From Coffea arabica (taxonomy: Eukaryota; Streptophyta; Magnoliopsida; Gentianales; Rubiaceae): 64,000 nt of DNA. A program made the translations under genes and the position numbers. Shown here one piece after another: positions 47,201 through 58,986 of this stretch (within the stretch, counting starts at the first letter, position 1; the number at the start of each line of letters is the position of its first letter). Under the pieces are notes generated by a model, which saw only the letters and a list, made by a program, of their open reading frames with translations, was not told where the DNA came from and did not search any database. Location: contig NC_092312.1 of assembly GCF_036785885.1 (NCBI RefSeq), forward strand, positions 18,370,001 through 18,434,000, in the 5' to 3' direction.

Positions 47201-49366
47201 TGACTGCAAACTTTTATTCTTAACTTGATCCTTCCATATCTTATGCATGTGCTCATTTATTAACAGCATAGCCTGTCGAGAAAAGACATTTTTAAAGAGC
47301 AATAAAAAAATAATTATGGAAACAAAAATGAAAATCCGCAAAAATTAAGGTTTGAAGCAAGTTAAGCCCAAACCAACTTATATTGTGTGTGTGTGTGTGT
47401 GTCTTTATTTGTGTTCTGCATGCTTCCTGTTGGTCAACATTCCTCAAGCCAGATGAGGAGTGAGTACTTTTGATTTGCCAAAGCATTAGTTGGTACAGAG
47501 TGGTCTTAATATAAAACCTACTCCTCCATCTGTTAATGTTGATATCTACACATGATGGGTTTGTAGAGAAACATTATAGGTAAAGCAAATGTGGTGTCAC
47601 TGACTACTGTGGCACGTTAAATATTTCCCTATAGTTCTGTGATTCTATCCTCCTGTACCAACTTCATGATGTGCTAATTCTGAAAGTTTGATTCATTCTT
47701 CTTCTGCTTTTGCAGAAGTAGTTATCAACTTTTTAACTGCTGCCTTCTTGCACTACCTACCCAGAAAGTCTTGTTTACGTCCATCAATCAGTTTTAAGCT
47801 TCTTACCAAGAAAAACAAGGATAGAGCAACGACTAGACCTACTACAGAACTTTCAATATGGAATCCATGAGAGTTTGTTATACCTTTGATAGGAAGCATC
47901 AAGCAAAAAGAAGCTATAATTAGAATAAATGCAATATATGCTCCATTTTAATCTCATTTGCCTTAAACTCTACAAGTCTTTTGTTTGTGGTTTATCATCT
48001 TATGGAATGCCTAGGGTTCTCTCACCAAATGCCTTACAGTCAAAAGAAAGACATGCCAGAAGTCAAAGAAGATATAGCAGGGCTTACATATGCCCATCCA
48101 ACATTGACAAGGAGAAACCAAGAAGAAACAAGATATGATGAACCAAATAAAAGCTAGCAAAGTGGAGACTGGCAAATGAACAGAAAGTAATAAGAACTTG
48201 TAACTTAATTTTTTCCAAGTAGAATTGCATAACAGCTGCTTAGGAAAATAATTCACATAATAAAATTCAGAAGATGGCATAGTGAAATTACACCACACTC
48301 TGTACCAGTATGCAGTCACCTCATGAAAGTGAAATCTTCTTTGGTGTTTTACAACTCCTTCAGTCGCACCATAAAACATATCCATAAGCATTGTCTTACC
48401 TAAATGATGCAAAAATTTCTTCAAATTGGTATGTGAAAAAGTAAAACCACAACCAGAATAATATTAATAGAGAGAGATGCTGTGTATTAACATGCTATTC
48501 ATGTTAGATTGCATGTCTACTTTATAAAAGATAAGTGAAATCATTGAATCCTTTTAGTGCCTTAATGTAGTAACATACTAGAAATCTTAAGTGCAGAAAT
48601 GTGCATTGGCAAGGAAGTGCAGATAATCAAGATGCAGGAACGAACCACTTCCAACGTTCCCATAAAGATACAATCCTCTGGGGGCTGGAGGAGCAGTGGG
48701 ACGACGACCAACCAGTGAATCTAATTTCTTCTCTCGATTAAGATATGAGACCCATTTCCCTACTCCTGGCTCTACAATTTCATGTTTCTTCCTGAATGAA
48801 GACAAATATCACTAGCAGGGAAAAAATATATTTCTTTTGACTGATGAAGGGAGCAAAATACAGGAATTGGACCTCATGCTGAACTTTACAGAATTCGCAA
48901 CTGGTTCAATGACAGGAAATCCTATTCAGATTTTTATGAACCAACGTATAATTCATTGAAATATCCAGTTTCAGTATTGCTACAAAATCAAGGGAAAATT
49001 GATAGCCTTACCGGGACATCCATCTTTGGAAAAGATTTCGCTGCTTGCTTATTGATGTCATACCACCCCCCTCTTGTTTGGTCTCAGCTTCCTGCATCAA
49101 AAGCCTGCGCCGTTCGTTTTCCCTCTTCTGCTCCCATTTGGTAAGCTTTTCCTATGAATATGAGGAATAACATAAGGCCAGGAACAGCGTTTCAGTATTA
49201 TTTAACCACTATAAACTGTTGTGGCCTACATGGTACTCCTCCATATCTTTCTCATATTGCTCCATTCTCCCAAGCAGATTTTCCAGTTTAAAAGCAACCT
49301 CTTCCTGGTAAGGATCATGCTGCAGCTTCCCTTACTTAACAAGACTCCTATACTGTGCAAGTGGCC
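41288..49366 (-). pseudogene. AFG1-like (LACE1 family) mitochondrial AAA+ ATPase gene, 13 visible exons, 5' end missing or unclear, in-frame stop
   Basis: Minus-strand exons: 49366-49230, 49145-49012, 48791-48646, 48399-48320, 47272-47015, 46474-46364, 46221-46099, 45539-45418, 45339-45270, 44465-44373, 43562-43435, 42163-42022, 41434-41288. All phases close. Motifs: EPGVGKWVSYLNREKKLDS, GNVGSGKT Walker A (split between exons), LLCFDEIQ Walker B, ILVATSNRAP sensor 1, YLCGRPVGAADYI, SMLSGQEEMFAFRRAVSRL. AFG1 is an inner-membrane P-loop ATPase that helps degrade unassembled respiratory subunits. The first visible exon reads AQYRSLVK, TAA, GKLQHDPYQEE, where relatives have a sense codon (probably Gln), so the frame is broken there. 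No clear transit-peptide exon precedes it. A short Arg/Ser-rich frame starting at 50,193 (MSRNFMSTKPLYRK) is a weak candidate. The rest of the frame is open, so the lesion is recent, or a later ATG may be used. Confidence 0.82.
42810..42832. repeat. CT microsatellite in an AFG1-like intron
   Basis: About 11 CT units in the long intron between the exons ending at 43,435 and starting at 42,163. Confidence 0.85.
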
Positions 49367-50322
49367 CTGCAGGAGATCCATTGAAAAGATAATTTGAGTT
49401 CACAGCTAAACAACTTGGAAAATAAATGCAAAGGCACATGTGAGTAGAGGAATTAAATAATACTCTCCCTCCTCATGCGTGGAAGGTATATCATTGTAAT
49501 AGGCCAAACATGTGGGACAAAAAATTAATAGGATATACAGATAAAGCCCTCAGTAGGTTGACGTAATTTTCCATTACAAAGTACAATATCCATTTATTAA
49601 TGCATCATAGACCCTAACCCATGTAAAATGTAGTCCCCAGCAAAACAAGATACATTGTGTGATTGAGAGCTTGGACTCCCTAGAGAAGCACTAATCAACT
49701 AAAGCAGTCTTCACTCAATAATCAACCAAAGCTAAACGGTCTCCATTCAGAATATTAAACTGTTTGTCAAGCATCAGAAAGAACAATATAAAAGCTTCAT
49801 AGAAGCATTCTCCGAGATCACAGATTAACAAGTTAAGATTGGAGCATTTCTCTGTCCAGGGAATCAAGCATATAAAAGGAAATCTTCGCAGAATGGTTTA
49901 ACTAGTAAGACCACATGGTAGATCTCTAGCTAGCCATCCTTTGAGCAGCCATATCCATGAGAGAAAAACCTCACATGACCTGCTTTTTGTCCAGTTTTCA
50001 GTTGCTCTTATTTCTCACTCACACAGTATGACATTGGCTTTTATTCGTGAATGGGATATATCTAACAAAGAGAGGGCAATAAAGTGAAAAGGAAGGAAGA
50101 ATGATAGAGAAGAAAACTTGCAATTTTTCTCAATGAAGCCACGAGGTTAGGCTTTCTGTATAATGGTTTAGTGCTCATGAAATTGCGACTCATTATATAA
50201 TTTTCAGACTTTTTAAACTATAATCAAATTTTGACATGCGAAATATGAAGAGAACTGAGCAGTGGCTTAAGTTAGTGTGTCAATAAGTTTGGACATTTCT
50301 GTAGTGAAAAAGACAAATCAAT
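49367..50322. other. 5' side of the AFG1-like gene up to the segment border
   Basis: No clear first exon is found. Only the 43-codon minus-strand frame from 50,193 has a transit-peptide-like composition (many Arg, Lys and Ser, no acidic residues at its start). A splice path to the exon at 49,366 would need a weak donor. Confidence 0.35.
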
Positions 50323-50769
50323 AATTAGAATTATTTTCATGAAACATTTGCTTACATAAAATTTTTATTTTATTTTTACATAATAATTTTTTTCTTACAT
50401 CTAGCTAATTTTTACTAAAAATTTAAAGGAAAAAATCAATTTATGCCTTTAATAATTTATTTTTTCGTGCATTTAGCTAATTGTTACTAAAGTTTTAAAG
50501 AAAAAAGCAAATTACTTCCTTTTTTTTGGCAAAATACCAGCCAAAGCCCCAAAACCAGCTGAGACATTCAGCAAAAATTACAACCAACAATGACAATATA
50601 AATAGAAAATATTGCAACAATGACAATATAAAGTGTCATTGAATTCAAGCCCCGTAGAATTGAAATTTAATTCTAATTATTTGGGAAAGTTAGAAGCCAA
50701 ACAAAAGAATTAGAATTGAGGCTTCCAATTCCAATTCTATGCCTCAATTCTATAGGAACCAAACCTCCC
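50323..50769. mobile_element. Right part of the unit 2 MITE
   Basis: It is collinear with 59,960-60,403 and ends in ATAGGAACCAAACCTCCC, the inverted counterpart of GGGTGCGTTTGGTACTAT at 38,780. Immediately beyond lies the MADS-B upstream region. Confidence 0.7.
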
Positions 50770-51907
50770 AAACAAAAGTGTCATTGCTTAAATTGTTTCA
50801 AAGCCTGCCCCATTCATTTCACCCCCAAAAAAAATAATAATAACAAAACGGAACGTAGAGAATAACTTCACTGTGGTTCAATTCCTGGACGTAATTAGGT
50901 GAGGCAACTTATACAATGCACAAAAAGTAGTTGAGTTGATTTTTTCCATTCAATTTGAGCGGATGAGGGGTGAAAGTGGAATTTAACAAGCTCCATTCCT
51001 AGAGTCCGAGCTACATCGCACTTGCCTGGCACGGATTAAGGAAATAATTGGAAAAATTGTTTACTAAGAGTCCTATATACTAAATACATGTAAATCATAC
51101 TCGATTACCGCCCACGGATTAAGGAAATAATTGGAAAAGTAGTTTCCTTTTTATTGATCTATTTAACGAAGTTGAATTGAGAACATTTTGGAGACACTTT
51201 AGTTGTCACCAAGCTGAGGAAATAAATTTTTCTAATTTTAACCTAGGCAAGAAAATACTTAGCCAAAAAAAGAAGAAGAAATAATTAGATTTTTGGAAGT
51301 ATATATGTTTCTATATGTTGATGCATGAATTCATCCAAACAATATGTATATCGCTTTGCTAAAAGATAATAAACCATTAACTACTTAAACTAACTACACA
51401 TGCCATTAAATAACAATTTGATCGTTTGTTTTTTTTTGTAATTTTGATGAAATGATTAGATCGATAGTTCTCAACAATGCCATTTTCTTGGTCAGTGTGA
51501 GAGAGTAAATTATGTTTTGCCAGGAAAAGAAGAAAATAGCTGTTAATTCTAGACAAATTGTCCATTTCTAAGTTTAATCCATCAATCAATGAGGAGTTAA
51601 CACTAATTTATATTTTGTCGAAAAAAAAGAGAGAAAAAGATAGAGATGTTACTCTACATAAATCATCCATTTCTAAGTTTAATCCATCAATCAAGGGGAA
51701 ATTAGGAGGGTGAAACAATGGAAACTGGAGAAAATATATCGACCGAATCACAATAAAATCTTTGACGTTTTTAGGAAACAAAATTACGGGTAAATATTAA
51801 GGAATGTGGAACCTTATATAATAATAGGATGGGATGCCAAAGCAATGTAGCTAGCCCTTAATTCATCAAAATCCCACCAAAAGACAAAAAAAAAAAAAAA
51901 GGCGAAA
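50770..51907 (+). promoter_or_regulatory. MADS-B2 upstream region
   Basis: Same layout as before MADS-B1: two 26-bp CACGGATTAAGG repeats, two 29-bp TCCATTTCTAAG repeats and TATATAATAATAGG close to the ATG. Nothing else is recognised. Confidence 0.5.
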
Positions 51908-52630
51908 ATGAACAACATAATGATGAAGAAGAAGACGACCCAAGGTCGAAAAAAAATCGAGATCAAGAAGATAGACAACTTGAGCAACAGGCAAGTAACC
52001 TTCTCCAAGCGAAGAGTCGGTCTCTTCAAGAAAGCAAGTGAACTTTGCGTCTTGACCGGGGCAGAAGTTGCCATCATCGTTCATTCTTTGGGCAAGCGCG
52101 TCTTTGCTTTTGGTCACCCCAACATTGACGCTGTTATTAACCGCTATACCACGGGATCGGCATCATCATCATCATCATCATCCTCCTCGTCATCCGTTGC
52201 TGATCCGAAAACCCCATTGGGTGCTCATGAGATTCAACAACACAACCGACACTATGCTAAAGTGTCCAAAGAATTAGAGGTCGAGAGAAAAAGAAAGGAA
52301 TTGATTGAAGGTTCGAAGTTAGAGAACGGTGGGAGTTTTTGGTGGGATGACCCAATTGAGCATATGGGTTTGGAGGACCTTCAACAGTATAAAGCTTCAT
52401 TGGAAGAGTTGAAGAAAAAGCTGTTGATGAGAGCCGATGACTTGATATTGTTGAAAAATTCTTCTTCTTCTTCAACTAATTTGGGCTTAAATAATAGCGG
52501 TGATATCAATCCCGGCGTGACTGCAGTTGGTTGTGATGATATGTTCTTCAATCAGACGACGACTGAATACTGCAACAACTCCATCGTTCCTTATGGTTCT
52601 GATGACTTCGGAAATTCTCTGCAGGTTTGA
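51908..52630 (+). CDS. MADS-B2: type I (M-alpha) MADS-box factor, 240 aa
   Basis: Intact, intronless third-type MADS gene with the same domain order as MADS-B1. It is the most diverged B copy. Relative to B1 it has M4I, I102T (after the Ser run), E157D (shared with B3), M180I and L213F, and I saw no silent change between them. All MADS-domain DNA-contact residues are unchanged. The 3' flank runs straight into duplication joint 2 at 53,243. Confidence 0.92.
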   Translation: MNNIMMKKKTTQGRKKIEIKKIDNLSNRQVTFSKRRVGLFKKASELCVLTGAEVAIIVHSLGKRVFAFGHPNIDAVINRYTTGSASSSSSSSSSSSVADPKTPLGAHEIQQHNRHYAKVSKELEVERKRKELIEGSKLENGGSFWWDDPIEHMGLEDLQQYKASLEELKKKLLMRADDLILLKNSSSSSTNLGLNNSGDINPGVTAVGCDDMFFNQTTTEYCNNSIVPYGSDDFGNSLQV

Positions 52631-53242
52631 AGATCTGTGGTTGGCAAAGTCAGGATAAGTTTAATATATGCATGGCTTTCAGCAGTTTTTTTTTACTGTT
52701 TAGTTTATTGATGGTTTTTCACAGTGTTGTTAGCGTTCGTTCCTTATGAATTACTATAAATTAGGCTCTTGCAGTGTTTTATTTTATTGTGTTGACTGAT
52801 GTCTCTTTTTTTGTTTTTGTCTTTCAGTGATTTTTAAGTAGGGAGTATTCTTTATCTCCCCCTCTATGCGTGCATATATTTATATATATATGTGTGTGCG
52901 ATCCAATCTTAAATAATTGATATTAGTGTTAAAAAGCACACTCACTGTGTGTGCAATTTAGAAATCATTATTATTTTTTATGAATTTGTAAATTTTATTG
53001 TTTCATTAATAAATTTTATAAGAACTTTTCATTAGCAAACTTCAATTTATAATTAATTTTTTCTTCAATTAAAAATAGATAATTTGGTAATTGCAATATT
53101 TAGAGTGATTATGTTGGTAAATGTGATCACGTGACTTAGGGTAAAAAATTAATTTTCTAAGAATAAAATTGAAAGTTCGAAAAAAAATTGTAGAAAATAT
53201 TTACACGGGCTGTCAATGCCCTCTTCTTATATATTGTATAAG
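52631..53242. other. MADS-B2 3' flank up to joint 2
   Basis: Duplicate of 24,881-25,489, AT-rich, with no gene recognised. It ends at the GATTGAGG joint (53,243-53,250). Confidence 0.6.
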
Positions 53243-54096
53243 ATTGAGGGCCTGGACTAAATGACACCAAACAGACAAAGTGAGATGTGTAAAAATAATT
53301 AATCCAAGTTTCCTTTCCTTTTTCTTTTAAATCCAATAGTATATTGCATGAAATTAAAAGCTTTAAGCAGTAAACTTACAGGATCAATCAAGCCCAAATC
53401 ATGGGCTACATACAACCTCGGCCTATCTAATGTTTTATTTACTGATGCAGGCTGACCCACTGCAAACAAGGTGAGATCACCTGATCCCGCAGATAAGTGT
53501 TTGAGTAACTTGTCTTTCTTTGTGTGGTCCAAGCATGATACCAGTGGGGAAATCCCTTCAATTGCCCCTAAAAGATATACATCAAGCACTAAGAACAATA
53601 TAATCTGCAAAATGCGATGAAATGTGCAAACAATCACAAACATCACTCTCACCATCTTCTAACACCTTTAAGAAAGGCAAACCCTTTGCTCCAGATTTAA
53701 TAGCTTCATTGTAAATATCACCTTTCTTCAAAGCAGTATTTGAGTATGTCTTTCCTCCTGAAGGGACACACAAGGCTTTAACAATTCCCCCACTCTTCAA
53801 GGTATCTGCAAATGCCTTGAAGGAGGAATTTGAAAATATCTCAGATACCTGCAAGCCAAGACCATTAGGTAATCACTCCAAAAAACAAAAAATAGATTTA
53901 AGATTTCATAATATAGTATCATCTATGGTACCAAAAGAATGACAACCTGTCTCCCCCCCCCCCCCCCCCCCTCTCCCAAAAAAAAAAAAGAAAAAGGGAA
54001 AAGAAACTATTTTTCTTGGGACAAACTGAAGAAGGGGCTATAGACTGCATTGGCAGCTCTCAGTTGAGAAAATTGAAAGAGATAAAGAATAAAAAC
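53227..54096 (-). pseudogene. AspRS copy C: exons 9 and 10 only
   Basis: Exon 10 is 53567-53380 and exon 9 is 53848-53653. The sequence then runs into the preceding intron and stops at 54,096, where homology with the other units ends within AATAAAAACAA. It carries changes not seen in A, B or D (for example LTLF for LILF and DRPRLY for DRLRLY). It has no promoter or start and is a dead fragment. Confidence 0.85.
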
Positions 54097-57000
54097 AAGT
54101 TTACATAATATAGTTAAGATAGTTTACATAATGATTCTTTTTGAGAAATAAATATCTTGGGAGAATAATTAATCTAGGATTATTTCCTTTTTCTTTGTTA
54201 TAAGTTTTATTGTTTTTGCTGCTGGTACTCTCCTAATAAAGTACAAAGCAAGTGAATTTGAAACTTTATGGTCCTGTAATTTTAGGTTTAGGTCGTATTA
54301 TGCGAGAATTAAATCAAACTCAGAGCCTCAGATGCTAACTGAAGTGATAGGAGGACCAAATGATATCTAGAATAAACAAAAATGATTGTTGCTTTGCTTA
54401 GCCGTGCTTAGGCTTAGTTTGCTGCTGCCCAATTTCAGTCATTTGTTTTACAAAACATTGCACAAATAAGGTCTTCAGAATTGCTGGAATTTCATATTTA
54501 AATTGCTCAAAAGAGTCCGAGAATTCTTACGTTTCCAATAAAAAAATTTCCACCTTCATGAACATGCATTTAATATATTAACATGAGGAAATCAGAATTC
54601 TGTTCTTAGCATCTCCAAGCAGTAGTGCAGCAAGTTAACTCTTTGGTGTCGTGCTTAACTGTTTAAGCTGTTGTATAAAACTGGACTGTTCTTTCTTTAT
54701 TTATATATTCCTATGCTCGAGGAAGTGTACATTCTGTTTGATTACATTTCTTTTGTCATGTATAAGCATCATGTTAAAGTTTTGGCTGTATTTGTGATGG
54801 ATTATTGCGAATCATTTTGCCATAGGTTCCTTGACATTCTGCATGAGGCTCCTTTATTTGGTCACCGGAAGCCTACTAGCATTTTGGGGAGTATATTCTA
54901 CTGTATTTTGCTGGCAAGTGGTAGCTATTATCTGCTTCGGAGTCAACTAAGTTAATTACTACATTTTCAGTTTGTACCAAGAACTGCTGATTTTCTTGAA
55001 TTTTAGGCAGGTTATGCTATTATTGCTGCTGGAGCTACATGGTTTTTTCACCCTCAACCGGAACTGATTTCACCTTTGCTCTGTAGTTCTGATGTCATTC
55101 TTTTGGTAATCACAGGTACATGCTTGGTCTTCTTTACCCTTTTTTGATGTATTCTTCGATGTGATGACTTAACTGCCCTGGAAGTTGGCGGTGATTTTAA
55201 CTTTGCTTTTTGCAGGCTTCATCTTTCAAGTTTCATTTGATTTAGATGTCATATAATTCATCTCAGTTTTTTTGAGTTTTCTTTTCAAATACTTCCTGAT
55301 CTGTAGTTTATCATTGTTACTGTGTTTTCCAGGTTTATTTCAGCAATACCTTGTCTATCAAGTGCAGAAAATACGGTTACAGGTTCTCTCTCTCTCTCAT
55401 ACACACACTCACACACACGCACAGACACACATACACACACAGAAGCACATACATAAACATGAGTTCATATGCATTTGGGGTATGTATGTGTATAATCCTT
55501 TCTATTTATCAATTGATTTCAAGTCCATCTTGGTACTAATTTGTTTTCTTTTGTGTATGTATGTTTCTTTTCTTCCAACTTTGGGAAGATGTAAATAATT
55601 CTTTGAACTAAAGGTAGAACTTCAGAAGGAAACCTTAACCATCATTGTCAACTGCATAAATAATTTGGAAGCCAAAGTTTTGATTGAATTTTGGGATTTG
55701 TGAAGTCTAAGCTAAGAGAGGAGCTAATAAATTGACTAAAGAATTAGGTATAAGACAACACACAAGGCGAGATGTGAGGAGATTGGTGGAATCATGGGGA
55801 CATTAGGACATTCTGAGTGCACATGTGTTCGTAATAGTTATGTTCTTGAACTAATTTATGTGTGCTGTTATTTTACTTAGCAAGTTTATGAGTATTTTTC
55901 TTGATCTCTTGGTTGCTGTTATTTTATCCCAGCTTAAAATTTGTAGCTTTTGAAGCTTAGATTCAAGGCATGCATGTGTTTTGTAGGGTTACTACGTTTT
56001 CAGCCAAAAGTTGAAGCACATTATTCGCCTACCTTTTGCTGTTATAGCATGTGGTACGTTTGTATCTGCATTTTCATGCCCTATGATGTTGTAACCTGAA
56101 GAATTTCTAAATATGAAGAAATCATAGTAAATATTTACTCCATTTTGACATCAAATTAGTTTGTCCCATTCTATATAGTCTAGTGTTTATCTCGCATTTG
56201 GACGCAGTTCTTTGCTTTTTGTTTGAAGACATTTTCAGAATTCAATCTTCACCTAGCATTTTTTAGTCCTTAAGTAGGTCATCTTTGCCTTTTGACCAGT
56301 CTTCCATCCAAATATTACTGGAAATCTTACTAAATTACTACTTTTTCTTTTTCATTTTAAATTATTATTCTTTTTCTTTAAGTTCCTTGTTTACTGCATG
56401 ATGATCAACCTTCTTTTATTGAATGTTCCTCCATTTATCTCTTGTAATACCTTGCTCGTATTCTTCACAGAAATACTGAAATGTAGTCAGCACCTTTTTG
56501 GCTTTCAATGAGATATCTCTATGATATATGCACTGCAGGAACTGCAGCTATGCTGCTTATCCATGTCTGGGAAATTTATATACGCTTTCTGTCCATATCA
56601 ACAATACTTAGGTATGCTATTAGTTCTTTGAATACATACTCAAGTTCACTAGGTTCATCTGGACTAATGTAAACTCTCTTTTTTCAATCTGTCTGGAAGA
56701 AACAAACATGCATATGTTAAGCACTTTTTTTTATGTGAAAAGTTACTTTTGCCAAATGCAAGAAGCATATGTAGCATCTAGGAATCCATGATTGCTGCCA
56801 AGGGAAACTGTTCATTTCTGACTATTTAATCACTTAGCATTAAATGTGCAGGATTATTATGCTAGCTGAGATAATTTGTGCTGCGTTCTTCATGAGTGTC
56901 TATATTGGTGAGTTTTGACTGGCTAATTGTTATATGTAGTCATTAAAAATTCCACATTTTTTTGGCAATTAAATCGAGATGCTTTTGTTAGGATCTTGTT

Positions 57001-58472
57001 GATGACTGCACTGACATGCATTCTATCATATAATAGCAACTTCATCTTGCTTAAAACTTTATTACTTTTGCCTATCAAGCACTACACTAACTAGTCCAGT
57101 ATATAAGGTTCAACTATAGCTGATTTGCTATCAGTTATAATTTTTCTTTCTGCAGGCTTCCAATTTTTAGTCATATGTAAGCATTGTAATGTTTTGGACT
57201 ATGAATGCTGCAATGGCCAGCACAAGTAGCTCCACAATGGTTCTTGTGCCATCAGTGTTTAATAAACATTTCTGTGCTGCAGGTTATGTACACCAGTACA
57301 GTGCATTGGATTCTCAACCTGATGTTTTGAAATCATTATATTCTCCACTTCAACCATCCAGCTCTCTGGAAGAGTTAAGGTAACAATATTACAATGGTCG
57401 GACTGCTTCAGCCTCTGAACAATTTTTCAGCTAGTTTACTTTCTTTCCTGTAATGTCTTAAGGCTGATGTGGTAGGTCACCACACAGTGTAGGTGATTGC
57501 TTTCACTACCATAAAATTAACCTTCCACTGCCCCCGGTACCTCCCCTATCCAGAAGTTGTACTACATAATAGCGCATTTTGAGAACTTCTGATGACTCTG
57601 CTACACTTTTTGCCAGCAGTTCTCTTGAAACCGTTCTGTTACTGCCGGCATTTGAAACTTCCTGATAATTGCTAATCATGAGCTTGAGTTATATTAGACC
57701 ACTTTGGATACCAATCTATCTAAACTAGATGTTCCAAGTCTATTTGTGTGCTTAAACTTCAACACTCTTTTTCACCACCTCTTGGTCATTCTTCTGCAGA
57801 TGCATATCCAAAGTTTGCTTTCTATTTGTCATTATTGTATTACCTTGATGAAACTAGAATGTATATTGTTGTAAAGCAGGAGTTTTCATGTTCAACTGGC
57901 CTATAAGGCAAAGTATTATGTAACAAATCCATGACATCATGATGTATTTGTGCTCACAATCTTCTCTTCTACATGAATTCTTGCATTTATGAAGATGTTC
58001 TCAGCATCTAGATAAATGCTTTCATGATTGTTATCCCAATTTAATTTTGGGAATGATTATTGCTCTTATCTCATTCAATACTCTGGAAGATCACAGATAA
58101 ATGGAGATAAAGTACTGAAACAGTAGGCCATTATTGTGCTTCCAGACCCAAGCAGAAAATGGGCAAGTAATTTTTGGTGCTCAATTGAAATCAAATGCTG
58201 CTTCTGTGCCAATTAGCTTGCCTGGATTTGGATTTTTTTTGGGGCTCGACTGAGATGGCTCAATTGTGGTTTGAAAGTGGCATTTTTGAAATACTTTCCT
58301 AGGATGAGAGTTTTGATAATTAAGTTGAAATGTGTACAACTGTGACGTGGTTGGTTTTAATGCACTCTAATAAGGACATCTGGTTTTTTTTTTTTTTTTA
58401 GATTTTGTATTCTGAAAATCAGTACTTGGGATAGCACACTGATAAGGATGTCTCTTTTCTTTTCTTTATGTC
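54097..58472. other. 4.4-kb segment replacing about 11.1 kb of unit 3
   Basis: Left border: unit 3 leaves AspRS intron sequence after AATAAAAACAA (54,096). Right border: it re-enters MADS-C upstream DNA at TCTTAATCCTAATTAC (58,470-58,485); unit 2 has TCTTATCCTAATTAC, so TCTTA may be junctional microhomology. The segment holds exons of an unrelated membrane protein gene, an AC microsatellite (about 55,400-55,441) and a T tract near 58,388. Confidence 0.75.
54826..57379 (+). pseudogene. Fragment of a multi-pass membrane protein gene (TMEM192/FIP1-like), 7 internal exons
   Basis: Exons are 54826-54913 (FLDILHEAPLFGHRKP), 55007-55115 (AGYAIIAAGATWFFHP), 55333-55382 (LFQQYLVYQVQKIRLQ), 55987-56053 (GYYVFSQKLKHIIRLPFAV), 56539-56611, 56852-56907 (IIMLAEIICAAFFMSVYI) and 57283-57379 (GYVHQYSALDSQPDVLKSLY). 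The frame is open across all seven (540 nt), with about four hydrophobic segments. I match this from memory to plant proteins annotated as FIP1-like/TMEM192-domain, which continue into a long C-terminal coiled coil; that part and a first exon are not found here. Intron 1 uses GCAAGT as donor (GC-AG). After 57,379 a TAA follows before codons resembling the next family residues (YYNGR). This is most likely a truncated gene fragment. Confidence 0.6.
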
Positions 58473-58477
58473 TTAAT

Positions 58478-58986
58478 CCTAATTACTACTAGCGTTTTAT
58501 GGTGAAAACAGTTATACACAGCATTTTGCTCCTCTATAAATGCTCTTCCATCTTTCGGCTCTTTATGAAGACATAAGTAACGTGCCAAAAGCACTTTCTG
58601 TGCTCTAACAAATGCCTACAGAGTGAGTGTGAGTGCCAATTGATCATCAATTCATACCCAAAATGAGTAGAGAAACACATATATATGAGTTGACTTTGGC
58701 TTGCAATAATAACTGATACTTCACCTTGTAATGCCAACTAAGAGAAGATTTATGTCACACCATCATAGCATTAAGATCTAAGATTTTTTTAAACTCCCAA
58801 ATCAAGGGTAATTATGCCTAATGATTACATATACTAGCTAGCACAAATTACAATCAATCTATCCAGATTCAAGAGTAAACTTGAGGCCCTTTAAATTGTT
58901 GCTTCTCCACTTTATCCATAACTCTTCATAGAACCACCAAACCTAACCTAAAAAACCTCTCTCCCTCTTGTATTCAGAAGAAGATC
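58478..58986 (+). promoter_or_regulatory. MADS-C2 upstream region
   Basis: Near-identical to 37,447-37,956, starting within the TCCTAATTACTACTAGCG block where the unit 3 replacement ends. MADS-C2 keeps about 510 bp of its 5' flank, including both TATA-like words. Confidence 0.5.

Larger units (their letters stand above)
38933..50322. other. 11.39-kb segment present only in unit 2, carrying the EG45-like and AFG1-like genes
   Basis: Unit 3 is continuous across this point (ATTCATTAG, one extra G, then AATTAGAATTATTTT at 59,950-59,974), whereas unit 2 has 11,390 bp here. The segment holds a hAT-type MITE, a complete EG45-like gene and an AFG1-like gene. No terminal repeats or target duplication are visible at its borders. 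Insertion into the MITE and deletion from unit 3 (between two MITE-derived sequences) are both possible. Confidence 0.75.

Noticed and set aside
49062-49075. Apparent frameshift in a six-base G run of the AFG1-like gene, because another frame gives a family-like NKQAAKSF
   Set aside because: Exon phases on both sides fit the original frame, which reads SISKQRNLFQRWMSRKKHEIVEPGVGKW-type family sequence in two overlapping parts without a break.
38933-50322. Helitron-type capture of gene fragments
   Set aside because: No TC start, CTRR end or 3' hairpin could be found at the borders, and no A/T insertion site pattern.
57154-57178. Extra short exon between two exons of the membrane-protein fragment
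   Set aside because: It has an acceptor-like TTTCTGCAG, but including it would break the phase between 56,907 and 57,283, which join in frame directly.
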